From Pseudomonas triticifolii (GTDB taxonomy: Bacteria > Pseudomonadota > Gammaproteobacteria > Pseudomonadales > Pseudomonadaceae): 64,000 nt of DNA. Below the pieces are notes generated by a model. The model searched no databases. It saw nothing but the letters and a program-made list of their open reading frames with translations, and was not told where the DNA came from. How positions within the stretch are numbered: the first letter of the stretch is position 1; each line of letters opens with the position of its first letter. Shown here one piece after another: positions 9,371-17,727 of the stretch. The stretch covers positions 1 through 64,000 of the forward strand of contig NZ_JACONV010000013.1 of the NCBI RefSeq assembly GCF_014358015.1, given 5' to 3'. The position numbers and the translations under genes are program-made.

Positions 9371-9592
9371 TTACTTCGCTTTGGTTGCGCCGAACGCACC
9401 GAAACGGGATTTGAACTTGTCGACACGGCCGCCGATGTCAAGCGTCTTCTGCTTGCCAGTGTAGAACGGGTGGCACTCGTTGCACACGTCGAGGCTCAGA
9501 GGAGCGGCGAGTGTGGAACGGGTCTTGATGACATTGCCGCAGCTGCAGGTAGCGTCAATGGCTTCGTAAACTGGATGGATATCAGCTTTCAT
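9371..9592 (-). CDS. rpmE: 50S ribosomal protein L31, zinc-binding form
   Basis: 73 residues. Cys16, Cys18, Cys37 and Cys40 form the zinc site of the C+ type of L31, so this is the zinc-dependent RpmE rather than the zinc-free paralogue used during zinc starvation. It is followed by a strong terminator and then, on the same strand, the nuclease gene. It diverges from priA. Confidence 0.96.
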   Translation of the reverse strand: MKADIHPVYEAIDATCSCGNVIKTRSTLAAPLSLDVCNECHPFYTGKQKTLDIGGRVDKFKSRFGAFGATKAK

Positions 9593-9757
9593 CGGTACTT
9601 CCTCGGTCTAACGTGCCGCCACCCAACACTATTGTTGAATACCGCACGGAAATAGGCCGTGGATAGTACCAGACAATCAAAACGACGCAAGCGAACCTTT
9701 GCGCCGGTCGTCTGCTAAGATCGCCCATCGCCCACGACCGCCACAGGGAAACACCGC

Positions 9758-11977
9758 GTGCCCAACGCCATCCTGCGCCTTGCCCTGCCCTCGCCGCTGC
9801 GCCGCCTGTTCGATTACCGTGCGCCGGCAGGTGTGTTACGCAGTGATTTGCAGCCCGGCATGCGCCTGCGCGTACCTTTCGGGCGGCGGGAAATGATCGG
9901 TATTCTGGTTGAGGTCGTGGACCACAGCGAAGTACCTGCCGACAAGTTGAAACCGGCGATTGCGCTGCTGGACAGTCAGGCGCCGTTGCCGCCTTCGCTC
10001 TTCAAGCTGTGCCTGTGGACGTCCCAGTATTATCAGCACAGCCTGGGCGACACCCTGAGCTGGGCCTTGCCGGTGCTGCTGCGTCAGGGAGAACTGGCTG
10101 AAACCCGTCAGGAGCGTTTCTGGCATGTTTCTCCGGGGGCCAGCGTCGACGACTCGCGCATCGCCCGTGCGCCCAAACAGCGCGAAGCCTTGACCACCCT
10201 CGCCCAGCATCCGCATGGCGTGGCGCATCAGTTGCTCAGCAAATTGATGCTCAATAAAGACAGCCTCAACCTGCTGCTGGCCAAGGAGCTGGTGTACGTC
10301 GAAGTCCGCAGCCACGCGCCCAGCGCCCGGCATGAACACTGGCTGGCCCAGCCGGAACTGCCACTCAATACCGAACAGCGCGCCGCGTATGAAGCGATCC
10401 GCGCCGGGTTCGACAGCTTTCATGCGTTTTTGCTGGCGGGAGTAACGGGCAGCGGCAAGACCGAGGTTTATCTGCAGTTGATCCGCGAAACCCTCGAAGC
10501 GGGCAAGCAGGCACTGGTGCTGATCCCGGAAATCAACCTCGGCCCCCAGACGCTGTTGCGCTTCGAGCAACGCTTCAATGCGCGCATCGCGCTGGTGCAT
10601 TCGGCGGTGAACGACCGCGAGCGACTGGACGCCTGGCTGGCCGCACGCGATGGCGAAGCCGACATTATTATCGGCACCCGCTCGGCCCTGTTCACGCCCA
10701 TGAAGAACCCGGGCCTGATCATCATCGACGAAGAACACGACGGCTCGTATAAACAGCAGGAAGGCCTGCGTTATCACGCCCGCGATCTGGCGCTGGTGCG
10801 CGCCCGCCAGGAAAACATTCCGATCGTGCTCGGCTCGGCCACTCCTTCGCTGGAAAGTCTGCACAACGCCTACACCGGTCGTTACGGCCTGCTGCGCCTG
10901 AATCAACGGGCTGGCGGCGCACAACAACCGCGCTTTCTGCGACTGGATGTGAAAAGTCGCCCACTGGACAGCGGCATTTCCGGGCCCATGCAACAGGCCA
11001 TTGGCCAGACACTCGCGGCAGGCCAGCAGGTGCTGGTTTTCCTTAACCGACGCGGGTTCGCACCGACTCTGCTCTGCCACGATTGCGGCTGGATGTCCGG
11101 CTGCCAGCGCTGCGATGCGCGCATGACGGTGCATCAGCGCTCGGGCGAATTGCGTTGTCACCACTGCGGGTACGTTGAAAGAGTGCCGCGCCAGTGTCCA
11201 TCGTGCGGCAAGGTCGACCTGCGGCCGGTCGGCGCAGGCACCGAGCGCGCAGAAGAAAGGCTGGCGATTCTGTTCCCGGATTACCCGGTGCTGCGAGTCG
11301 ATCGCGACAGCACCTCGCGCAAGGACGCGATGAATCAACTGTTCGCGACCATCCAGCGCGGCCAGCCGTGCATTCTGGTCGGCACGCAGATGCTCGCCAA
11401 AGGGCATCACTTCCCCCGCGTGACGCTGGTGTCGATTCTGGATGCCGACGGCGGGCTGTTCTCCGGCGATTTCCGCGCCAGCGAGCGCATGGCACAACTG
11501 ATCGTTCAGGTCGCCGGGCGCGCAGGCCGGGCCGAGGAGCCGGGCCGGGTGATCATTCAGACGCACCTGGCCGACCACCCCTTGTTGATCCAGCTCACCG
11601 AACAGGGCTATTTCGCCTTCGCTGAACAGGCTTTGAGTGAACGTCGCTCCGCCGGCCTGCCGCCGTTCTCGCACCTGGCATTGCTGCGCGCCGAAGCGCA
11701 CAAGCCAGGGCAGGCCGAAGCGTTTCTCGATCAGGCCTGCAGTGAAGCCGAACACCTGCTGACTGAAATGAGCCTGGGCGGCATCGAGCTGCTCGGCCCG
11801 GTGCCCGCACCGATGGAACGCCGCGCCGGACGTTATCGCGCGCAATTGCTGTTGCAGTCCAGCGCCCGCGCGCCGCTGCACAAACTGTTGAGCAACTGGC
11901 TGATTGCTCTTGAGCAGATGCCCAGTGGCAGGCAGGTCAGGTGGTCGCTCGACGTGGACCCGGTGGATTTATACTGA
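9758..11977 (+). CDS. priA: Primosomal protein N', replication restart helicase
   Basis: 739 residues from a GTG. Reloads the replisome at stalled forks. The N-terminal DNA-binding region precedes a superfamily 2 helicase core with Walker A GVTGSGKT (about residues 228-235) and the DEEH box (about 324-327). Eight Cys in CHDCGW, CQRC, CHHC and CPSC (about 438-482) form two zinc sites. LVGTQMLAKGHHFP and a Gln/Arg-rich VAGRAGR motif complete the helicase. Length is that of the family. Confidence 0.97.
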   Translation: MPNAILRLALPSPLRRLFDYRAPAGVLRSDLQPGMRLRVPFGRREMIGILVEVVDHSEVPADKLKPAIALLDSQAPLPPSLFKLCLWTSQYYQHSLGDTLSWALPVLLRQGELAETRQERFWHVSPGASVDDSRIARAPKQREALTTLAQHPHGVAHQLLSKLMLNKDSLNLLLAKELVYVEVRSHAPSARHEHWLAQPELPLNTEQRAAYEAIRAGFDSFHAFLLAGVTGSGKTEVYLQLIRETLEAGKQALVLIPEINLGPQTLLRFEQRFNARIALVHSAVNDRERLDAWLAARDGEADIIIGTRSALFTPMKNPGLIIIDEEHDGSYKQQEGLRYHARDLALVRARQENIPIVLGSATPSLESLHNAYTGRYGLLRLNQRAGGAQQPRFLRLDVKSRPLDSGISGPMQQAIGQTLAAGQQVLVFLNRRGFAPTLLCHDCGWMSGCQRCDARMTVHQRSGELRCHHCGYVERVPRQCPSCGKVDLRPVGAGTERAEERLAILFPDYPVLRVDRDSTSRKDAMNQLFATIQRGQPCILVGTQMLAKGHHFPRVTLVSILDADGGLFSGDFRASERMAQLIVQVAGRAGRAEEPGRVIIQTHLADHPLLIQLTEQGYFAFAEQALSERRSAGLPPFSHLALLRAEAHKPGQAEAFLDQACSEAEHLLTEMSLGGIELLGPVPAPMERRAGRYRAQLLLQSSARAPLHKLLSNWLIALEQMPSGRQVRWSLDVDPVDLY

Positions 11978-12004
11978 GCTATCCATGTGAATAAATACGC
12001 TTTC

Positions 12005-12090
12005 GTGGGAGGCGGCTTGCCGGCGATACGATCATTCAGGCGACCTTTCAGTGACTGAACCCCCGCGATCGCTGACAAGCCGCCTGCCAC
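12005..12090. repeat. Inverted pair of REP-like elements
   Basis: GTGGGAGGCGGCTTGCC on the left is mirrored by GACAAGCCGCCTGCCAC on the right. This is the GGCGGCTTG subtype of Pseudomonas REP. The 238-bp priA-argS gap holds no gene that I can support. Confidence 0.8.
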
Positions 12091-12215
12091 ATTGCCTCCA
12101 CAGTTATGGGCCTGAAAACCAACACGGTTGGCAACACGGCCTGAGCAACGGATAATGCAGAGTTTTTCCACCCGCGCTTCCAGGCGCCACCGCGCTTGCG
12201 GTCGAAGAGAGCCTC

Positions 12216-13952
12216 ATGAAAGACACCATTCGCCAGCTGATCCAACAAGCCCTGACCCGTCTCGTCAGCGAGGGCGTCTTGCCAGAAGGGCTGACGCCGG
12301 CGATTCAGGTAGAGAACGCTCGCGACAAGACCCATGGCGATTTCGCCAGCAACATTGCGATGATGCTGGCCAAGCCCGCCGGGATGAAGCCGCGTGATCT
12401 GGCTGAAAAACTGATCGCCGCACTGCCTGCCGACGAGCAGGTCAGCAAGGTGGAAATCGCAGGTCCCGGCTTTCTGAATTTCTTCCAGAACACTCAGGCC
12501 CTGGCGGCTCGCCTGGACGCAGCCCTCGCCGACCCGCAGCTTTCGGTGCGCAAGGCAGGCCCGGCACAGCGTGTAGTGGTTGACCTGTCGGCACCGAACC
12601 TGGCCAAGGAAATGCACGTTGGCCATCTGCGCTCGACGATCATTGGCGACGGCGTGGCCAATGTCCTGGGTTTCCTGGGCGACACGGTCATTCGTCAGAA
12701 CCACGTCGGCGACTGGGGCACGCAGTTCGGTATGCTGCTGGCTTATCTGCAGGAAAAACCGGCGACCAGCGACGAGCTGTCGGACCTGGAAAACTTCTAC
12801 CGTGCGGCGAAACAGCGTTTCGACGAGTCCGAAGAGTTCGCCGAGCGCGCTCGCGGGCTGGTGGTCAAATTGCAGGGCGGCGATGCCGACTGCCTGGCAC
12901 TGTGGAAACGCTTCAACGAGATCTCGCTGTCGCACTGCCAGAAGACCTACGAACGTCTCAACGTCAACCTGACGCCAGCCGATGTCATGGGCGAAAGCGC
13001 CTACAACGATGACCTGGCCAACGTCGTCAGCGATCTGAAGACGGCCGGGTTGCTGGTAGAGAGCAATGGCGCGCTGTGCGTGTTCCTCGAAGAATTCCGC
13101 ACCGCCGAAGACACGCCGCTGCCGGTGATCGTGCAGAAGGCCGGCGGCGGTTATCTGTACGCCACCACCGACCTGGCTGCCATTCGCTACCGCAGCAAGG
13201 TCCTCAAGGCTGATCGTGCGCTGTATTTCGTCGACCAGCGTCAGGCGCTGCACTTCCAGCAGGTGTTCGAAGTGGCGCGTCGTGCAGGCTTCGTGCATGA
13301 AGGCATGCAGCTGGAGCACATGGGTTTCGGCACCATGAACGGTGCCGACGGCCGTCCGTTCAAGACCCGCGACGGCGGCACGGTCAAGCTGATCGACCTG
13401 CTCGACGAAGCAGAAGAGCGCGCCTACACGCTGGTGAAAGAAAAGAACCCCGAGGTGGCCGAAGCCGAGCTGCGCAGCATCGCCAAGGCCGTGGGCATCA
13501 GCGCGGTGAAGTACGCCGACCTGTCCAAGCACCGCACCAGCGACTACAGCTTCAATTTCGATCAGATGCTGAGCTTTGAAGGCAACACCGCGCCGTACCT
13601 GCTGTACGCCTACACCCGTGTATCCGGGGTGTTCCGCAAGCTGGGTACGCCGTTCGACGCCAGCAAGGGCCAGATCGTGCTGCAAGCGACGCAGGAGCAG
13701 GAACTGGCTGCGCGTCTGGCGCAATTCGCCGAAACCCTGAACAACGTCGCAGAAAAAGGCACGCCTCACGTACTCTGTGCTTACCTGTACGACCTTGCGG
13801 GTCTGTTTTCGAGTTTCTACGAAAACTGCCCGATCCTCGGTGCCGAAAACCCCGATCAGCAACAGAGCCGCCTGCGTCTGGCCGCCCTGACCGGTCGCAC
13901 CCTCAAGCAAGGCCTGGATCTGTTGGGTCTGGAAACTCTGGAGCGTATGTAA
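12216..13952 (+). CDS. argS: Arginyl-tRNA synthetase
   Basis: 578 residues, class I synthetase. The N-terminal Add1 domain (about residues 1-110) is followed by the catalytic core with the HIGH equivalent HVGH in APNLAKEMHVGHLRSTIIGD. The degenerate KMSK loop is around GRPFKTRDGG, as usual for ArgRS. The C-terminal anticodon-binding DALR domain ends the protein. The next gene starts one base after its stop, suggesting co-transcription with the SPOR protein. Confidence 0.97.
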   Translation: MKDTIRQLIQQALTRLVSEGVLPEGLTPAIQVENARDKTHGDFASNIAMMLAKPAGMKPRDLAEKLIAALPADEQVSKVEIAGPGFLNFFQNTQALAARLDAALADPQLSVRKAGPAQRVVVDLSAPNLAKEMHVGHLRSTIIGDGVANVLGFLGDTVIRQNHVGDWGTQFGMLLAYLQEKPATSDELSDLENFYRAAKQRFDESEEFAERARGLVVKLQGGDADCLALWKRFNEISLSHCQKTYERLNVNLTPADVMGESAYNDDLANVVSDLKTAGLLVESNGALCVFLEEFRTAEDTPLPVIVQKAGGGYLYATTDLAAIRYRSKVLKADRALYFVDQRQALHFQQVFEVARRAGFVHEGMQLEHMGFGTMNGADGRPFKTRDGGTVKLIDLLDEAEERAYTLVKEKNPEVAEAELRSIAKAVGISAVKYADLSKHRTSDYSFNFDQMLSFEGNTAPYLLYAYTRVSGVFRKLGTPFDASKGQIVLQATQEQELAARLAQFAETLNNVAEKGTPHVLCAYLYDLAGLFSSFYENCPILGAENPDQQQSRLRLAALTGRTLKQGLDLLGLETLERM

Positions 13953-13953
13953 G

Positions 13954-14649
13954 TTGGCAGTTGCAAAGAAGAAACCGGCTCCCAAGCGCGGCGCCAGCCG
14001 TTACCAGGCACCCGCGAAGAAGCCGATTCCAGGATGGATGTGGCTGGCAATTGGCTTGACCGTGGGGGCGTTCGTCGTCTTCCTGATGAAGCTTGAGCCG
14101 GGCGGCGAAGACGTCAAGCGGGTCAAGGCCGAGGCCAAGGCTGCGAAGATCGCCGAAGCGAACAAGACGCCACCGAGCCCCACGGCGCCGGTCAAGCCCA
14201 AGTACGACTTCTACACGCTGCTGCCGGAATCGGAAGTCATCGTGCCGAACGAGGCGGTGCCGGAGAAAACGCCACCTGCGGTCGCGCCGATTGCCCCGGT
14301 TTCGCCAGAACAGGCTGCCAAGATCGATACCGCACGCGCTCAGGCCGCCCTCAGCGGCCTGACCCCGCCACCGCCGCCTCCCGTCGCTACGACCAAGCCG
14401 GCAGCGGTGACGACGTTCTTCCTGCAGGCGGGTTCGTTCCGCAAACAGGCTGATGCGGAGAAGGTACGTGCGCAGATCATCCTGCTGGGCCAGACCGCGA
14501 CCGTGGAGTCGGGCACCGTGAAGGACGAAACCTGGTACCGCGTACTGGTCGGCCCGTTCAGCAACCGCGAGCAACTGACCACGGCCCAGAAGCAACTGGC
14601 GGGTGGCGGATTCAGTAACCTTTTGTTGCAACAACGTCAGAGCCGGTAA
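13954..14649 (+). CDS. ftsN: FtsN-like SPOR-domain protein
   Basis: 231 residues, reading from a TTG one base after argS. Topology is a short basic cytoplasmic N-terminus, one transmembrane helix (about residues 27-46), a Pro/Ala/Lys-rich periplasmic linker, and a C-terminal SPOR domain (about 150-228) that binds denuded septal peptidoglycan. This layout and the position after argS match the FtsN-type division protein of pseudomonads. FtsN function is inferred from architecture and neighbourhood. Confidence 0.8.
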   Translation: MAVAKKKPAPKRGASRYQAPAKKPIPGWMWLAIGLTVGAFVVFLMKLEPGGEDVKRVKAEAKAAKIAEANKTPPSPTAPVKPKYDFYTLLPESEVIVPNEAVPEKTPPAVAPIAPVSPEQAAKIDTARAQAALSGLTPPPPPPVATTKPAAVTTFFLQAGSFRKQADAEKVRAQIILLGQTATVESGTVKDETWYRVLVGPFSNREQLTTAQKQLAGGGFSNLLLQQRQSR

Positions 14650-14710
14650 GGCGTTGATCGTGCCCATGCTCCGCGTTCATTGCCATACATAAGTCTTGCT
14701 GCAACATCCG

Positions 14711-14800
14711 GTGGGAGCGGACTTGTCCGCGAAAGCCATGGTTAAGACGACCCTGCTTCAGCGAATGTGCCGGCTTCTTCGTGAGCAAGCTCACTCCCAC
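14711..14800. repeat. Inverted pair of REP palindromes
   Basis: GTGGGAGCGGACTTGTCCGC on the left faces GTGAGCAAGCTCACTCCCAC on the right. The two halves belong to different REP stem variants. Confidence 0.88.
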
Positions 14801-14842
14801 CAGGACTGTGGGAGGCGGTATGCGTTCAGTCAGACACCTTGA

Positions 14843-14872
14843 TGATCGTTCCCACGCGCAGTGGAACGATCA
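14843..14872. repeat. GATCGTTCCCAC imperfect palindrome
   Basis: TGATCGTTCCCAC at 14843-14855 pairs with GTGGAACGATCA at 14861-14872 with one bulged base. It is distinct from the GTGGGAG REP class. A related GATCGTGCC palindrome occurs at 56091. Confidence 0.7.
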
Positions 14873-14917
14873 CACCCGTCGACCTGACACCATGCAGACG
14901 GCATTCACCCTCAACGG

Positions 14918-14944
14918 TTGAAATACCCGCCCCCACCCCCATAT
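14918..14944 (+). promoter_or_regulatory. Sigma-32 (heat-shock) type promoter for hslVU
   Basis: TTGAAA at 14918-14923, 13-bp spacer, CCCCATAT at 14937-14944. This closely matches the RpoH consensus, and the hslVU operon is a classical RpoH target. The distance to the hslV start is about 45 bp. Confidence 0.85.
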
Positions 14945-14991
14945 GAGTCTGCATCAGGGCATTTTCGCCCCGCTGCGTGGAGACTCTCCCC

Positions 14992-15522
14992 TTGACCACC
15001 ATCGTTTCAGTGCGCCGTCACGGCAAAGTCGTCATGGCTGGCGACGGCCAGGTTTCCCTGGGCAACACCGTCATGAAAGGCAACGCCAAGAAAGTGCGTC
15101 GCCTGTACCACGGCGAAGTGATTGCCGGATTTGCCGGTGCCACCGCCGATGCATTCACGCTGTTCGAGCGCTTTGAAGGCCAGCTGGAAAAACACCAGGG
15201 CCATCTGGTACGAGCCGCCGTCGAACTGGCCAAGGACTGGCGTACCGACCGCTCGCTGAGCCGTCTGGAGGCCATGCTGGCCGTCGCCAACAAGGACGCC
15301 TCGCTGATCATCACCGGCAACGGCGATGTCGTCGAACCGGAAGACGGTTTGATCGCCATGGGCTCCGGTGGCGCATTCGCCCAGGCCGCTGCACGCGCCC
15401 TGCTGCTCAAGACCGATCTGTCGGCACGCGAAATCGCGGAAACCTCCCTGCACATCGCAGGCGACATTTGCGTGTTCACCAACCACAACATCACCATTGA
15501 GGAGCAGGACCTCGCCGAATAA
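14992..15522 (+). CDS. hslV: ATP-dependent protease subunit HslV
   Basis: 176 residues, the proteolytic ring of the HslVU (ClpQY) protease. I chose the TTG at 14992 because it yields M-TTIVSVRR, placing the catalytic N-terminal Thr directly after the initiator Met. The in-frame GTG at 14977 would bury it, and GGAG at 14979-14982 is correctly spaced for the TTG. The proteasome-beta-like GDGQVSLGNTVMKG and MGSGGAFAQAAARAL are visible. hslU follows 41 bp downstream. Confidence 0.95.
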   Translation: MTTIVSVRRHGKVVMAGDGQVSLGNTVMKGNAKKVRRLYHGEVIAGFAGATADAFTLFERFEGQLEKHQGHLVRAAVELAKDWRTDRSLSRLEAMLAVANKDASLIITGNGDVVEPEDGLIAMGSGGAFAQAAARALLLKTDLSAREIAETSLHIAGDICVFTNHNITIEEQDLAE

Positions 15523-15563
15523 GCCGCTGCCGGCTTGTTTGCGCTAGAGGACCGTCAATCATT

Positions 15564-16901
15564 ATGTCCATGACTCCCCGCGAAATCGTCCACGAACTCA
15601 ACCGCCATATCATCGGCCAGGACGATGCCAAGCGCGCCGTCGCGATTGCCCTGCGCAACCGCTGGCGCCGCATGCAACTGCCTGAAGAGCTGCGCGTCGA
15701 AGTGACGCCCAAGAACATCCTGATGATCGGCCCGACCGGTGTCGGCAAAACCGAAATCGCCCGTCGTCTGGCCAAGCTCGCCAACGCACCGTTCATCAAG
15801 GTCGAAGCGACCAAATTCACTGAAGTCGGCTACGTGGGCCGCGATGTCGAGTCGATCATCCGTGATCTGGCTGACGCCGCGATCAAGCTGCTGCGCGAAC
15901 AGGAAATCGTCAAGGTTCGTCATCGTGCCGAAGACGCCGCCGAAGACCGCATCCTCGACGCCCTGCTGCCTCCGGCACGCGTCGGCTTCAACGAAGATCC
16001 AGTGCAGACCAACGATTCCAATACCCGTCAGCTGTTCCGCAAGCGCCTGCGCGAGGGTCAGCTGGATGACAAGGAAATCGAGATCGAGATCAACGAGGCC
16101 GTGGGCGTCGATATCTCCGCGCCGCCCGGCATGGAAGAGATGACCAACCAGCTTCAGAGCCTGTTTGCCAACATGGGCAAGGGTAAGAAGAAGAACCGCA
16201 AGCTCAAGGTCAAGGAAGCGCTCAAGCTGGTGCGTGAAGAGGAAGCCGGCCGTCTGGTCAACGACGAAGAGTTGAAGGTCAAGGCGCTGGAAGCCGTCGA
16301 GCAGCACGGCATCGTGTTTATCGACGAGATCGACAAGGTGGCCAAGCGTGGCAATTCCGGTGGTGTGGACGTGTCCCGCGAGGGCGTTCAGCGCGACCTG
16401 CTGCCGCTGATCGAAGGCTGCACGGTCAACACCAAGCTGGGCATGGTCAAGACTGACCACATCCTGTTCATCGCCTCGGGCGCGTTCCACCTGAGCAAGC
16501 CGAGCGATCTGGTGCCTGAGCTTCAGGGTCGTTTGCCGATCCGTGTCGAACTCAAGGCCCTTTCGCCACAGGACTTCGAGCGCATTCTCAGCGAGCCGCA
16601 TGCGTCGCTCACCGAGCAATACTGCGCGCTGCTCAAGACCGAAGGCCTGAATATCGAATTCAAGCCCGATGGCATCAAGCGTCTTGCGGAAATCGCCTGG
16701 CAGGTCAACGAGAAGACCGAGAACATCGGTGCCCGTCGTCTGCACACGCTGCTTGAGCGCCTGCTCGAAGAAGTGTCGTTCAGCGCCGGCGACCTGGCCA
16801 CCAGCCCGGACGCAGCGCCTATCGCCATTGATGCCGACTACGTCAACAGTCACCTGGGCGAACTGGCCAAGGACGAAGACCTGTCGCGCTATATTCTGTA
16901 A
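15564..16901 (+). CDS. hslU: HslU, ATPase subunit of the HslVU protease
   Basis: 445 residues, AAA+ unfoldase that feeds substrates to HslV. Walker A GPTGVGKT is at residues 56-63 and Walker B GIVFIDEIDK at about 248-257. The variable I-domain lies between them (about 110-235). The sensor-2 region GARRLHTLLERLLEE and the C-terminal tail ending in SRYIL, which docks into HslV, are present. Confidence 0.97.
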   Translation: MSMTPREIVHELNRHIIGQDDAKRAVAIALRNRWRRMQLPEELRVEVTPKNILMIGPTGVGKTEIARRLAKLANAPFIKVEATKFTEVGYVGRDVESIIRDLADAAIKLLREQEIVKVRHRAEDAAEDRILDALLPPARVGFNEDPVQTNDSNTRQLFRKRLREGQLDDKEIEIEINEAVGVDISAPPGMEEMTNQLQSLFANMGKGKKKNRKLKVKEALKLVREEEAGRLVNDEELKVKALEAVEQHGIVFIDEIDKVAKRGNSGGVDVSREGVQRDLLPLIEGCTVNTKLGMVKTDHILFIASGAFHLSKPSDLVPELQGRLPIRVELKALSPQDFERILSEPHASLTEQYCALLKTEGLNIEFKPDGIKRLAEIAWQVNEKTENIGARRLHTLLERLLEEVSFSAGDLATSPDAAPIAIDADYVNSHLGELAKDEDLSRYIL

Positions 16902-16918
16902 ACCTGCCCGACGCCTCA

Positions 16919-16944
16919 GGAGCGCCGCCAAGGCGCTCTTGTGG
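16919..16944 (+). terminator. Hairpin after hslU
   Basis: GAGCGCC (16921-16927) / GGCGCTC (16933-16939) followed by TTGT. The T-run is short, so this may only attenuate transcription into the DUF971 gene. Confidence 0.5.
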
Positions 16945-16981
16945 ACGATCAATAGCGCGACAGCACATCGAACCGAACGCC

Positions 16982-17359
16982 ATGACCCAGATCCCCACCG
17001 CCATTCAGCTGCACAAAGCCTCCAGAACCCTGACGCTCAAGTACGCGTCGGGCGAGGAATATCATCTGCCCGCCGAGCTGCTGCGAGTGCATTCACCATC
17101 CGCTGAAGTTCAGGGCCACGGCAAGCCGATCCTGCAATACGGCAAGCTGAACGTGGGCCTGACGAAAGTGGAACCGGCCGGGCAATACGCGCTGAAACTG
17201 ACCTTTGACGATGGTCACGACAGCGGGCTGTTCACCTGGGACTATCTGCACCAGCTGGCCGTACGTCAGGAGTCGCTCTGGGCCGATTATCTTCAGGAAC
17301 TGGAAAAAGCCGGCAAGTCCCGCGATCCTTCCGAGCACGTCGTCAAACTGATGCTCTGA
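16982..17359 (+). CDS. DUF971 (gamma-butyrobetaine hydroxylase N-terminal-like) protein
   Basis: 125 residues. It resembles the small domain found at the N-terminus of gamma-butyrobetaine hydroxylases (conserved LRVHSPSAEVQGHG, FDDGHDSGLFTWDYL). It lacks the 2-oxoglutarate oxygenase domain, so hydroxylase activity is not expected. It commonly sits next to hslVU in proteobacteria. Function unknown. Confidence 0.85.
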   Translation: MTQIPTAIQLHKASRTLTLKYASGEEYHLPAELLRVHSPSAEVQGHGKPILQYGKLNVGLTKVEPAGQYALKLTFDDGHDSGLFTWDYLHQLAVRQESLWADYLQELEKAGKSRDPSEHVVKLML

Positions 17360-17727
17360 CCAGCAAAACCCCGCCCCAGCCGCTCTGGCACGCTTGCGTC
17401 GTTTTAGGACGCGCTTTCTAATCCAATTTGTTTCAATGGTCCGCGCAGCGGCCAATGACTGACGCTGCTTGCGATTTTTGCAAATCTCGCGTAACCAATG
17501 GCACTGGCAGTTCTTCTGCATCGAAAGATGCACACAAGCGGTATGCAAGGAGTGGCGACACGAAGCGCAGTTGTTCAGCTGCCTTCGCGGTAGCCTGCAT
17601 GAAAATCGGGGAATGGGTCGCCAAGCCATCTTAGGTCACACGAGCAGTAGTACCGGCTATTCGCCTGTGTCGCTGGTTCACAGGGAAGAAGTGGCGGTAC
17701 TCGTCTCAGGACAACGGAGCGTCGTAG
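17360..17727. other. Gene-free region upstream of phaC1
   Basis: The 368-bp gap contains a possible sigma-54 site (17505-17520) and a GATTT-TTGC-AAATC inverted repeat (17473-17486). Short open frames on both strands lack ribosome sites and look non-coding. Confidence 0.6.
17505..17520 (+). promoter_or_regulatory. Candidate sigma-54 promoter of phaC1
   Basis: TGGCAGTTCTTCTGCA keeps the obligatory GG and GC dinucleotides exactly 10 bp apart and most consensus bases. It lies about 210 bp upstream of phaC1. RpoN involvement in PHA synthesis is known in P. aeruginosa; use of this particular site is inference. Confidence 0.4.

Larger units (their letters stand above)
14650..14991. other. Gene-free gap between ftsN and hslV
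   Basis: The 342-bp gap contains a REP pair, a separate GATCGTTCCCAC palindrome and a heat-shock-type promoter. I see no gene in it. Confidence 0.75.

Noticed and set aside
12048..13985. A 645-codon open frame antisense to argS
   Set aside because: It lies wholly opposite argS and has shadow-type composition.
17428..17634. Small open frames between the DUF971 gene and phaC1
   Set aside because: No ribosome site and non-protein-like composition; the region looks like promoter DNA.
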